The notes under the pieces: generated by a model
The model's input: only the letters and a program-made list of their open reading frames with translations
Databases searched by the model: none
Told to the model about the DNA's origin: nothing
Origin: Erythrocercus mccallii
Taxonomy: Eukaryota > Chordata > Aves > Passeriformes > Dicruridae
NCBI GenBank assembly: GCA_013397435.1
Contig: VZRG01000197.1
Location: 372,001 to 436,000, forward strand
Length of the DNA: 64,000 nt
Reading direction: 5' to 3'
In this document: piece by piece, positions 49,807-62,460 of the stretch
Layout of the letters: every line of letters begins with the position of its first letter
How positions within the stretch are numbered: the stretch's first letter is position 1
Made by a program: the position numbers and the translations under genes

Positions 49807-52800
49807 GAAAGGTTACTCAAAACAGGTGGTTTTATTTTTTCTGGTTTAAGAGGCTGAGTTCATGTCTAGTAATAAGGTGTAAGTTGAAAGGTGGGTTCCC
49901 AGTTCTGCCCTTTAGCACTCCCCTTAAGCCCCAAATGTTCTTGCTTTACCTCCAAATTCCTGGCTCCTTTTCTGAGCAATCACATTTGCATTGTACTACA
50001 GTAAACTGCTTACATCACTTAAAATGGCCTAAAAACATTCACTTTTTCCTTACAGACCAGAAAGGTAAGAGTGATGAGCAGGAGAGGAAGGCAATGTTCA
50101 GCCACAAATGGAGCATATGTAGGAATGCTGACATGCCCAATTAAACCAGATCACGTTGCCAATAGGAGAAGCTTGGTCCCTCAGGGATCTGCCATCACCC
50201 TCAATCCCACGAGGAGTTTTATTTCCTAATTCTTTGGAAAATATTTGGTTCTTTTAAAGAAAGTTCCTAGACCTGAGGAAAATATGAGGCTCAGGCACTG
50301 AAATTAGGGAAATAATATTTGAAGGATGCAGCCTCAACAAAACAGAAAAGAACTCCGCATTTGGAGCACTACTTGTTCACTATCTAACAACAGATTTAGG
50401 ATTTTGTCTGAAAAATGCCAAATGATAAGTCAAAGGAATCCAACATAAGGCTGTTCTTTATAGGCCACTCTGGCAGCAGAATATCCAGACTTCTTGATCC
50501 TGCAGCTATAAAGCCTTTTTTGACCCAAATGTGAATTTTGCCTGTGTCAGGATTACATGCTGAAACCTTCAGTATATCATGAAAGACTGAAGTTTGTGAA
50601 AAAGATCAGTAAATTTTTTTACCCTCAAGTTAACCTTTCATACATTGCAAGTTTTTTGAGTGAACAGTGGAAAGAAGAGAAGGCAGTGGCATGTGGCAGC
50701 TCCTGAAAGGCTACCCAGCTGTTGAATAAAAAGCCTAACATTTGAGCACTATCATCACCATTCCTCTAATCTTTGCCATGCACACTGTCAGGGTATTATA
50801 GTTTTCAGATAGGAGAACAGAGACATTGTCTCTGGACTATAATATCTAGGGAGCCATAAATTCCCCATTTATTGAAGTTAAAAAAGTATATGGGACATCA
50901 CATTTTTTGATTCAAACCTTCAGAATTTAAACTTGAAACCAAGCTGTCTGAAGATTGTATCACAAAGACCTTGTTATAAGAGGTGCAGTTGATAATTCAG
51001 CTTGATGTACCTGTGTGCCATCATTCCATGAAATAAATGGTCTAGAACCTGAGCAGGAAGATTTCATTAGCAACCTTGAAACAATAATGGGTGCCCCTCA
51101 AGGGAAGTTGAACAAGTGAGAAGGACAGACTGATAGCAGAAACATTAACAAATCTACAGATTTCTATGGAAAGTTTGTTCCTATTAGTATACACTGCAGG
51201 ACACCCACACTAATTTTACAATTCTTGATAAGGTTCAGACTCAGTGCTCTGTGAAATCTCCTTCTCATTAATGCTTTCAACTTCACCACACTTTCAAACA
51301 CTGGAAAGATCTTACTGTAATGTATGAAGAGAAACATTCAGCCCAAGGTATAGGGAGATACTAGATATCATTAAATCAGTGAAAGAGGGTTTCCCTAACG
51401 AAATTTTCTTTTCTAATTGTAAACATTATAAATGTTTACTATTTGAACAGAAATAATAAGCCTTGAACCATATAAGGAAGTATGTTAGAAAGGAAGAAAG
51501 TTAGAAATAGATAAATATCACCTATGTTGCTTCATTAAGTTTACATGTAAATCTGTGTTGATAAGCCCTGCAAGATTACTTTCAGCATCTGATGTCACTT
51601 TTTTTTTTAAAAAAACCCCAGGTTTTAAAAGTCAAGTTGGCTTTTTGAATTAATAAATTTAAATCTAAATCAAGGCATATATATTGTATAGAAGTTTCGT
51701 ATTTTTCCCCTCTAATTCTCTTTTTCCCCTACAAGCAAAAAGTAGCAAAGGGCCACCGGTTTAATGAAGTTTCTGGTAAGTGCTGTATGGACTTCTGATA
51801 TTATCACCTTGTTGGTACAATCATTACTCTGATTACCTCTCCTCTCCATACTCATTGTGCTTGCACTTCCACACAGACACAAATCCTAAGGACACTATGT
51901 GGCTTCTCATTAAATAATGCCAATAAGGGTTTTTAAATGTGCATGTTGGGAAGCTCTGTACACAAAGCAACATTTTATTTTTACAACTTGTTCTGAACAT
52001 AACTAATTTGGTAAAAAACTACAGTCCAGCTCACATTTGACTCAGTACTTTCATAATAGTTTCTGGCCGCCTACTTTTAATGCAAACTGTCTGCTCTCCT
52101 CTTTCTTAATATTTTTTAAAGTTTGTCTCCTTTATGTTTAAAATACACTTGCTGCTCTGCTCCACTCCGTGTTATGACATCTGTTCAGAACAACATGGCT
52201 CTCACTTTGTCAAAAAATAAATCTTATGATAGAGTCTCATCTAGAACCAGTACAACAACTAACATTATCTTCTCAGTATTACATTTTCCTTCATCTATTT
52301 AAATTGACTGTGATATCAAAAAGGTCTGTACTAGTAAGAGGGATAAGCATTCCAGAAATTACATTAGAGGATCTGTACTGTGCACCTGGAAAAAGTAAGA
52401 ACTTACAATAGACAAAATTTGTAGAGACAGTAAGCATTTAGGCTTGCCACTGACTTGTGTGAGGCAGATGCATCCATATGAACATGCAATCTTATACAAC
52501 TCCTTTTCTAAAAGGTAATCACTATCCACAGGGACTGCTGAAAAGCTTCTGTTCATAGAAGTATTGATCCTCAGGTCCTGAAAAATAATGCTAAGAGCCT
52601 CTTGAAAGAAGTAAAAGTGCTGAAAAATTTCTTGTCATCAGGTAGATACTAATGCATATCAAGACATAAATAGCCATGCCTATTAAAAGCAGAAACCCAC
52701 TCCCAGCATTAATCAGTTTATAAATCTATTACTTGTGTGTAATAAGATCCCCATCTGTTCTTCAATGAGAGAGCAACCTCAGATATGCTTTGTCTACCAA

Positions 52801-54520
52801 CAGGATTATTCATCAGATTTCCAATTAGTCAGCTCATTTTTATAAGCTATTTTCAGGATTCTCTGAGTATTTCCAAGCATATAATTCAATCTGATAGACT
52901 GTTGGTAAAGCAATAAGGCACAAGAAGAGAAGAATATACCCTAGAGTCTGTAAGGGTGGCATTTTTTTTTTTGCTTTCCTTCACAGGAGCTTTGCAGAGA
53001 GGCTGCACTGCATAATGCATACTTGGATGACAAAAGGGGTACATTTCTGCTCTCCAAGTCACTTCTTCAAGAAAAATCCTACTTTAGCAGTCTAGTCATC
53101 CTAGTGTTCACGACAGCAGCAACAGTAGAACTTACATAAGAAACCAAATACTCTCCCTGTAAGGACCTTGCTTTCCACTGTGCAGAAAAATTAAACACTC
53201 TTCACGGTCTCAAGTATGTTGTGGATGTCTCTACTACTCAAGCAGATGACAAATACAAAAGAAGTCATTCTACTTCTCTCAAAATTGCTGTAGGTACTTG
53301 CTACAGTCTATTTACTTTCAAGACAAAGAAACATAGATTTAGATAACTGTTTTTTGATGTGACTTATACCAAATATGCTCTGACTGCTCTGAAGACTTGT
53401 AGAATTGGCTTTTGTGCTCCTCTTCTGAAAACAAAATAGGAGGGAAAACAAACTCCAGCAGGAGAAGGGAATCAACCAATATTCCCATGGCTGTTATAAC
53501 AGTGCATTAACATCAGAATCAGTAACATCAGTATTTATAAACTTCCACACAGCTATTACGCTGTCAGTTCAACAGGCATTTTAAAGCAATGTCTATACCA
53601 CAGACAAGTAAAGGATATCTCAACACGCTTCAATTAACACAAACATCTGCTACTCCAGTCCCATGATATTAGGAAGTCTGGTGCACATTCTGCATAAAAG
53701 TCCATGCTCCTACAGCTAATGCTGCCATCAATCCACGTGCTAGCCAGATTACCGCACCTCCAGTACACCACACACATGCACAGCCACAACAGCACTTCCA
53801 GCAAGGTCTACATTGAGGGTAGCAGAGCAGCACTATCCAAATCCACATACTCACTTATTTATCAGTGATTCAAAATGACAGACCTGAAGAGTTTCAAAAA
53901 TTCAGCTACACCACATGAATGTCAGCAAAAGGAGCACTAGCCAGCTCTAAAAGCACATCACCCTGTCACCCCAGAAGCATGCCACAGACACATTTGAGGA
54001 GTCCTGTGGGCTTCCTTTCTCTCAAAACCATGTTTCTCTCAAAGCCTGTATTACACAAAGGCATGAAATCTGGACAGGACTTTTCCAACAATAGTAACAG
54101 TGATGCCTGTGGAAAGTGCTGAACCATTCCCAAAAGCTTTTCCAAGTTTCATTACAAATTTACTAAAAAAGCTTCTTAGAGCTTGAATTAAATATCTGCA
54201 AAATGAAAAAAACCTAAGCGTCTTTTGAGTCCTACTGTTTAGGAAACTCAAGCTGCAGAAGAGAGAGATCCAAATCCATGCTGTGAATCAGATGACAAAT
54301 AAAGACACGAGTAAATCTTACCCTTAAAGCAGTATGCTAGCTGTCAGACTGTTAATTCTATTTCAATTTCCAGCTCTCATTTGTCTCTGAGATTTTCTAC
54401 TTCACACTGAAAATCCAGAATATTTATTAGGAATATGAAAAACTTCCTCTGAATGAGACAGAGGAAGAGTCAATCTCTTCCATTATTCCAATCCATTACA
54501 TGTTTTCAGTGGCTATCACT

Positions 54521-54640
54521 TAAGAATGGTTGGAAGAGACTTTGGAGATCATCTAGTCCACCTCCCCTGCTAAAGCAGATTCTCCTAAAGCAGGGTGTGC
54601 AGGATCACATCCAAGACAGTTTTTATTATCTCCCTAGAAG
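54521..54640 (-). mobile_element. CR1 LINE 3' UTR fragment
   Basis: On the plus strand it reads GAATGGTTGGAAGAGACTTT, then GGAGATCATCTAGTCCACCT, then CCCCTGCTAAAGCAG, which is the reverse complement of the CR1 3' UTR. The terminal 8-base repeats are lost. It runs into a CACATCCAAGACAG segment also found in CR1 and then fades. Confidence 0.8.
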
Positions 54641-55694
54641 ATATCCATCCTGTTTTATCTCACAATTAAGGGAATTTTTGGGAATGGGATTGACTGATAA
54701 GAGCAGTCTTCCAATTAAATTATTTTAATTTTATTCTAGTTACATTTTGGTTTGGGGCTGTGGTGGCCCAAAAATAGGTTTCAATTCAGATAGATTTAAC
54801 ACTTCTAAAAATGGAGTTTGATATTTGTATGCTGCACCCTGCCCTGCATAAGAGGAGCACATTGGCTTATCAGCTGTCCATTACACATACGAAAATTAGG
54901 GTTTTTTTCCTACAGGAGGAGCAATTTGAGAACCACCTGATTTAGATGCTCTTTGTTTCATTTTCCCCTTTCCTACTTTGGAGACTGAAGATATTTTTAT
55001 TTAGCCACTCCATTTCACTGCCTGCATCAGTCTTGTATCATTTAAGAGGCCAGATACAGGCAGCAGAGAGACTGTGTTGGGCTGGTACAGATGCACAGTA
55101 CCAACATGCTGCCCTGACTGAAGATTCAGGAGTTTACATGACTTCAGATACTCCCTGAGCCTTATTCAAGTCTTAGCAGACTATGTTTCAGCCAAGAAAC
55201 TTGAATGACTGCACCCAGGATCCACAAAGCCATTTGCAGATCTTCACAGAGATGTGCATCTGGAGAGTCTCAATCACCTGTTCTGTAAAAATGTTGGCTG
55301 AAAATTGTTCATAACAGCCTAGTAAACAGCATTGGCCTTCCTCCTTCAATCTGTTAATCATACATCTATCTGCATTGCCTCTACCTTGCTCCAGAGCTTG
55401 GTGAATTTTCTCTGCCATGGTGATCACTTGTTTTTTTCGCTGAAGTTTTTTCTTGTTGGCTGGCTTCCAGAGATACTGTAGATTTGTGACCATTTTGTGG
55501 CCATTTGAAAAGGGCTGCTTCTTGTGCAGTGTATTTAGCCAGACCAGATGTTCTTGAAGAAATTACTGGTTTTAATCCTCTTTTCTTCTCAGATTTTATC
55601 TTTCAGGACTCCATTCTCTGTGCTACACTGACTAAAGCTCTTTCATCTATTTGGCTTTGATTTTCTACACAAACAAGATACAATCTGTGTTTTA

Positions 55695-55742
55695 GGTTTT
55701 TGGGTTTTTTGGATTTGGGTTTGTTTTTTGGTTTTTTTTTGA
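55695..55742 (+). repeat. T/G low-complexity tract
   Basis: A stretch of T runs separated by GG or GGG, from about TTTAGGTTTTTGGG to a final run of eight or more T. It produces the Lys/Pro-rich minus-strand frames at 55603-55900. Confidence 0.85.
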
Positions 55743-55930
55743 AGAGGTAACCTCCAATTTCCTGGCACATTTTCTTCAACTGGCTGTTTAGAATCAGCAG
55801 GGCATTCATGCATGGCTGGTTCTCCCAGCAAGGACTTCATGATCCTTTCTGTTATGCTCTGCATTGCCCATATACCTGCTGTTCTGAAAAAGTCTGGCAA
55901 ATGTTATTCTTCACAGATAAAAACAAATAA

Positions 55931-55968
55931 CACATTTTTACCTACTTTTACCTACTTTTACCTACTTC
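55931..55968 (+). repeat. 10-base tandem repeat (CCTACTTTTA)n
   Basis: Three near-perfect successive units of ACTTTTACCT/CCTACTTTTA, preceded by CACATTTTTA and ending in CCTACTTCTT. Confidence 0.93.
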
Positions 55969-58900
55969 TTCTAGTTCTTACATTGAACTTTCCTTTTCGG
56001 AAACTCCTTCACTCTATCTGCAAGATGTGTTTGTCCTAGCATGATTTCTCAGGCTACACGATATATTTTCTTTACTAGTTAATGTGGGTGATTAGCAGAG
56101 ACAGGCTTTCCACTGCTTTGTATGTTGCACCAACTCTAAAATTCATTTACAGAGCTTCAGTCTGATTGGATTCATTCACAGGAATATATTTTTACCTGTG
56201 TTCCAGCCCATCCAGCTATTCTTCTCTGCAGCTTGGAAGTCACAGTGAGAATGTACTAGAAACCAGTGTTTCATCATGCTACCTCTTATTTCACCACAGA
56301 AGTTTCAGTAAGTTTGGTAAAGGAAATACAAATATTCTTCAACATTCGCCTGGGAAGGTTTACCATTTTTTATTCCCTCATTTTAAGGTCAACTAATTAA
56401 AGTGCAATTGTACAATGAATAATACCTTCAATACACTTTATATGTAATTTTATAGAAGTAAGAATGGCTGGATTTTTTCTTCCTCTACAATTGAAAATGA
56501 AAGCGATTCTTCCTTTTGTGCGTCACAGCTAGGCATGTGGCAGAAAAATCAATGAAACGACAAATTTTAGTGGAAAAATATACTTTGTTTACACAGCAAG
56601 CCTGCTTTTGTAGATTATTTGCACGTAATTTTCCATGCACAAGTTTCCAAGTTTCAAATTTATTTCTCAGCCTCCTTTATGGGATAGCTAGAATATAATA
56701 ATCTAAATACAAATTCAAGAGGCAACACAAAAGCAGCTGATTTGTATCTGATTCCTTTATTTTAAACTAAAGTTCTTGTTGCTCTTTCCATCCTTTATGG
56801 GATTCAACTGCATATGCGCTTTGGATTTCCTCATCCCACCCGAGGTTCCTTGGACAGAGATTTCTGTATTCCTTCCTAGTCACCTGTCCCTGCTTCCACC
56901 ACTAGAATATTTCTTTATTTTGCTTGAGCTTAGTTGGAAACTCATTGTGTATCCATGCAAGTCTCCTGACGCCCTTGCTGTTTTCAGTATGGACCATCTT
57001 ATGTCAAAAAACGAAAAAAAATCACTTTACAAAGGATTTTGTCTACATATATATTAGCATGTGAAATTCCCCACTCAACTTTAATTTGTCAATGCATATG
57101 CAGAGTTTTGTTGAGTACGGCTTTATTTTCTCATGCTGAATAGCACAGTATTCTATAAGTAACACCACTGAGAGTTGTGTGAGAAGAGACCATAGAATCA
57201 TGCCTAGAGCAGTCTTCATAAATATATGAAGGCATATTTTTGATCTTCTATGAACACAGAGAATTATTGTTTCTTCAGACCTGTCCTGACATATTGTAAA
57301 AGCTTCATTACTAAATCCTAGACTAATTAAAGTAAGAAAAAATGCCACTGTGAAAGGTTTTGTGCATATTTGATAGTATAAAACTTAATTCAGATATTTT
57401 TATTGCCCAGGTATTCAGCAAAAAAGAGTATGCATAATTCTACTGAGTAACAAAAATAACTATGCACCTAGGAGTCAGAGAGTGAACTGAGAAAGGTTTC
57501 ATCTCATCAGTGGAAAGTAAAACGTGCAAAAGTCTGAACATTCATGCAGATGAGACTCCACAATTCCATCTCCCTCAAAGTCTCTCCTCTTGCTGGATTT
57601 CATAATTCTCATAGTAACAAAGTGGGGGGGAAAAGTAAAGAACGGTTTGACCTTTCATCATTTCAGGTCCCTGAGATGAGTGGGAGGAGGTACAGAATCA
57701 CTCCCAGAATTGCCCAAATATCTTGGCAAAGACTTATGAGCTTATGAGCAGGATTCCCAAAGACAGACACCCTAAAAGCAATGCTGTGTACAAATACTGG
57801 CAAGGCTATTGCAGTTTCCACTCAATGTGGCTTCAGAACGAATTCATTCTGTCATTCATATTTAAATGCAATTAACATAAACCAATGTCACGTACACATA
57901 CCAGACACTGTATTTACTTTAAAACTTTCAATTCAAAGGCTCAGAAAGTCATAAAAATATGACAGCATAAATCTGGGATCTGGTGGGGTTTTTTTTCCAA
58001 AACAGTGGAAAACATTTCACTTAATCTCTATCCCACCTCTAGAAATATTTGCTAATTAATCAAATTATCTCCGAAGTGATTTCAAAATTCTGAAAACTCA
58101 TGCCCACCTTAGTTTTCGCTTGGAAACTAAAGTATTAAGAAACTGAATCACATAACACATAAAAAAGGCCAATGCCACAATGAAGTAGTTATTTAACTAA
58201 TAATTAACACAAATTTGGTTTGCTTCTGATGCAGTTATTTCTCCTTGAAGTGCTTTCCATAAGGTTACTTTATCCTGGGTACCCACATAAATATGAAATT
58301 CTGAGATTTTTCTAAGGTCTTTCATTTGATTTTTAATAAACCTAACCAAATCAGACAGTTCAAAACCTAAACCAAAACACAAACAGTTTTGTGGCTATTT
58401 CTGACTACTAAAATGACTACTATACCCTGGGAAAAAGATCTGTAGGTTTTCACCAAGGAGGTAATTTTCAAAATTGAATATAGACATAACTGTAGGTATA
58501 AATACTAACCTCTAGTAAAACTCCATTTTTATTAATTTTTCTTTGAACTATTTAGTTTTCATTATTTATATCAATCTGAATTGCTATAAATACCTCAATA
58601 TATATAAACAGGCCCAAGTAAAGACCCTGTAATTTCTCCTTTACCATAACTTTGTAATGGTCTATTCTTTTATTTTGGTATTTTGATTTTCTGTATGGAA
58701 AATCAGTATACCAGCCACCATTATATCCCTGACGTGGAGAAGCAAATAAAATTTTCCAACGCACTAGAGCAAACGTAAATTTCAGAAGTACTGGCTGAAG
58801 AAGATAGTACTAAAATCAGGGAAGAAGAATAAGAAAAAGGAAAAAACCAAACATACAGCACATAAACTTATAATTAACTTAACTCTGTAATAGATTAGCC

Positions 58901-59569
58901 CATATTCAATTCATCCTTGCTTAAGAACGCACAATAGTGGTCACACAGTCTTCAACTCTACTGCTTGTAGAGTTTACAAACCATGACAGAAAGAGCTTGA
59001 CACACATTTGACATACAGTTTACTCACAATGGAAGCCTACTGCATAAGGATGATGCAGAAAAAAAATCTTATTTTCAAATTCAATAGAAATGCTTAACAA
59101 AAATAAAGGTGGTATTTATTCATTTATTCTTCCCTGTGCACTCAACATTCTTCCTCAGGAGGATCACAAATTTCAGAACTCAGCTATCAGTGGATCCTGT
59201 GCTTGGTTGAAGAGCTATCCCCATCCACTAGAGAGCCTAAACACCTAAGCTCAGACTCCTAGTTCCATTTTGAGGACAAACACCTAAAAATATCGTGGGT
59301 TTGAAGGCAGGCAAACTTTAAATAAAATACTGACATCATAAGCAGCAACATTATTTCTCTTAATTGCTTTATGGATAAGATTATGTCCTTCAGAGGGCAA
59401 TTTGTTCCACTGAGCATTTGGGAATTGCTTGTGGTCTGTGGGGGTGTAGATTTGCCTGCTTTCAAATAAATCCAAAATAACAGCTAAACAAAAAATTTAA
59501 TACAAATATCTCATATATGTGTCTAAATCCAGATATTTCAAAGGACATTTAGCTTTCAGTTTTAATAAA

Positions 59570-59639
59570 TTGATTGATCTCCATAGTTTGACAGCATTTG
59601 ACACACATTTGATTGATTTCCACAGTTTGCCAGTGATTT
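59570..59639 (+). repeat. 39-base imperfect tandem duplication
   Basis: TTGATTGATCTCCATAGTTT (from 59570) recurs as TTGATTGATTTCCACAGTTT (from 59609), each followed by GACAGCATTT or GCCAGTGATTT. The two copies differ at only a few bases. Confidence 0.85.
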
Positions 59640-62412
59640 ATGACTCCCAGACCTGACAGCAGAAGCATCATATTGAGGTACCATCTGGGATGGGTAAAAC
59701 AATACATGCTAAAACAGAAGAGAACTAAAAACAGGGTAAGGTAAAGGCAGCAGAAAAATAAGGATAAGGCAAAAGGTATCCCAATATATTGGTTAAGCTT
59801 ATCAGAGTAAAACAACTTTACTCCTGTATTCTCAATTCAAAACAGGACTAGCTTCCTCTGCTATGACTAAGCAGTGTCTCTCTCAAAAATTTAGGAGCAA
59901 CAACCCACCTCATAAATTGGGTTGAGTAGTGTTGACCAGACAAGTAACATACTGGAAGCAACCCTCTCTTTGTGCCCACACATTCCTGCATGGAATCCTC
60001 CCCAAACAATGTTCTTGTTGCAAGTTCCTCAACATCCTTCCTTCTACTTAGGTTACAGCAACAAGTGTCCATGTCTCTCAGCCTAAGTACGGCTGCTTTG
60101 TTTCCTTAAAAGTTTAAAAACCCAGACTTTTCCTCAACTGTAGTAGCAAAAAACCTAGTCTCCTAGTCTTGAAAATATTTGCACTCCTTCCCTAGGAATG
60201 AAGGATATAGAACTTTTTGCCTTATGGAAACAGACAGTTCTTCCCATAGTTCAGCAGTTGGATGCATCTTTTAAAGTCAAAGGCTCCTTAGAGGTGAGGG
60301 TAAAGATGTGTATCTTAAATTTTTCTGCCCTGTAGCAAGGGAACATGAGGCTGCTCCACCACTTTTCTGTTACTCAAGGTTTAAATGTTGGTCTTCTTAA
60401 ATTCATGGGGTTTTTTTAAATTTCAGCAACCAATTGTAGGGGATACTACAGACCAAACAATGCCAAGTACTGATGACCACGAACATGCAGGGGTAAGCTG
60501 AACTCATCTCCTCTATGCAGCATTACCCAAAAGCATCTAAAGCATCTACCCTGTCTCACCTAACCCTGCAGAACTGTTGAATGGATCTCTGCAGTACTGC
60601 AAAAGACAATTCCCCCTGTGGCTGAAAAAATATGTCTTTAAGCTTGCTCTTTGAATATTCATGACATAAAACTGTGGCTCGAACTCCACTTAATTGTTCC
60701 AGGCCAGAACACACAATGAAGTTCTATATCAGGGTCTGTATGCAAAAATCGATAAACATGTTTGCAGACACTCTGTTACCGATATCATGTCTTCCAGAGC
60801 ATACTGCATATTCCAATTCTTTTCTAAATTGCTCAGCACTGCAGCATACACTAAGTGCTTGTGGCAAATTCTTCACCTGAGCAAGGCAATATAAGAATTA
60901 AGATAATCTGCTTAAATCTCTATATTAGTTTTTCTGCTCTCATTTTCTACAGTTACCTAACATTTCTGAACTTTCTCAGTAGAGAGGTGACACTGAAAGA
61001 GGCTGATAGTCAAAGAGAACTTGTGTCCCTCCATAAATATCACCCTGTTGTCACAGGATGCTGCTTGAGTTCAGAATTAGCTGAAGTATGCCAGAGTTGT
61101 ATACAGTCCAGAGATTTGGAAAGCAGCAGCCTGATTTATTTTCAAACAGATTCTACTTGGTGATTACTCTTGTGTAACTGTAATGATTTACTGTTTAAGT
61201 GAAGATATGAATGAGTGTCACCTTCTGAGGAAAAGACATTTCCACAATTGCCTTTTGTGCATGTAATGCAGTGTGGCTGACCACCATACATAATACCAGA
61301 GAAAAGTACCAGGAAGGGTGAAATTATTCCACTATAAAATCCAAATCAGCTGTTTCAGGAGTATCAGCTGTAAAATGTACACACATACTTTTTGATATCA
61401 CCTCTATTTGTCATGAGAACAAATGCTCTCATATTATATAGTCAGGCTTCCCCTTTCTCTTAAAAAAAAATCAAATAAATGAAAGGGAAGAAAAAAAAAA
61501 CAACCCACAAATGTTTAATTCCTACAGAAAACAGAAGCTTTGCTCCAGTGCAAAGGAAAAATTTTAGTATTTATTTTGCTTCTTTACTACAAAACCAGAA
61601 CAGACAATTACTGTAAACATACAAGAAATGCAGCCTAACAAGCAGAGGTAAGGAAAAAAAAAAGAGAATAAAAAAAGCTAAGCATCTTGGCTAAATGGAC
61701 TCATTTGTCTAGGAATACACTTGCACACATATTTTAGTACTGGCACAAAACAAGGAGAGATACAGCAAATAAATGAAGAATTACATCTCTGCCTGTTCTT
61801 TTTCTACTCTTTTTCCTTCCTCTTTTCCTCCATCTCATACTAACACATAAAGATAAGCCAAAGCAGCAGCAAAGTCCTGCCAATTTGCCAGCACTCTTTT
61901 TCTTCAGTTAGATGCTTTTTTAAATTACATGACAAATTTCAACTGTTCTGAAGGGTAGGAATTTACAAATTCTGGAGACTAAAACCTTCCAATTTTGTAG
62001 AAGCCAAGTGTAAATGAATGAAAAGCAGAAATGAGTAGAAAAGCAACACGTCCTGTTGGCTGCCTCGCATGCCTTCTATGTAGTTTTTTAGTGCGGGTCT
62101 GCATATGAACTTAAAACATCACACACAGGAAAAAACCCTTGAACAATTAGCTGATATATGTAACCACACCTCTGCAGATGAAAAATCCCACACATGGAAA
62201 GAAAATTCAGAATGCAGTGAATCAGTATGCTTGGCCAAATATGACCTAAATGGTTTTAGAACAGTAGCCATCCTCTGACTAATATATAGGTGAAGCTAAG
62301 AGCACCAGCTGCTTCAATAACAAAAATTTTTTAGCAGAAATGAAGCACAATCTGCTGGTAACTGATTTCTGCACAAATATGTTGTAAAGGGAGTATCAGG
62401 ATTTGCATGACT

Positions 62413-62460
62413 TAACATGTTTTATCTAGGTTTAGGATGTAACATGCTTTATCTAGCTTT
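62413..62460 (+). repeat. 21-base direct repeat
   Basis: TAACATGTTTTATCTAGGTTT (62413-62433, written in part as TAACATGTTTTATCTAGG) is repeated at 62440-62460 as TAACATGCTTTATCTAGC plus TTT. Two bases differ and the spacing is 27. Confidence 0.85.

Noticed and set aside
53640..53860. Cys/Trp-rich minus-strand frame and possible old SINE
   Set aside because: No tRNA-like promoter boxes, tail or family match could be seen.
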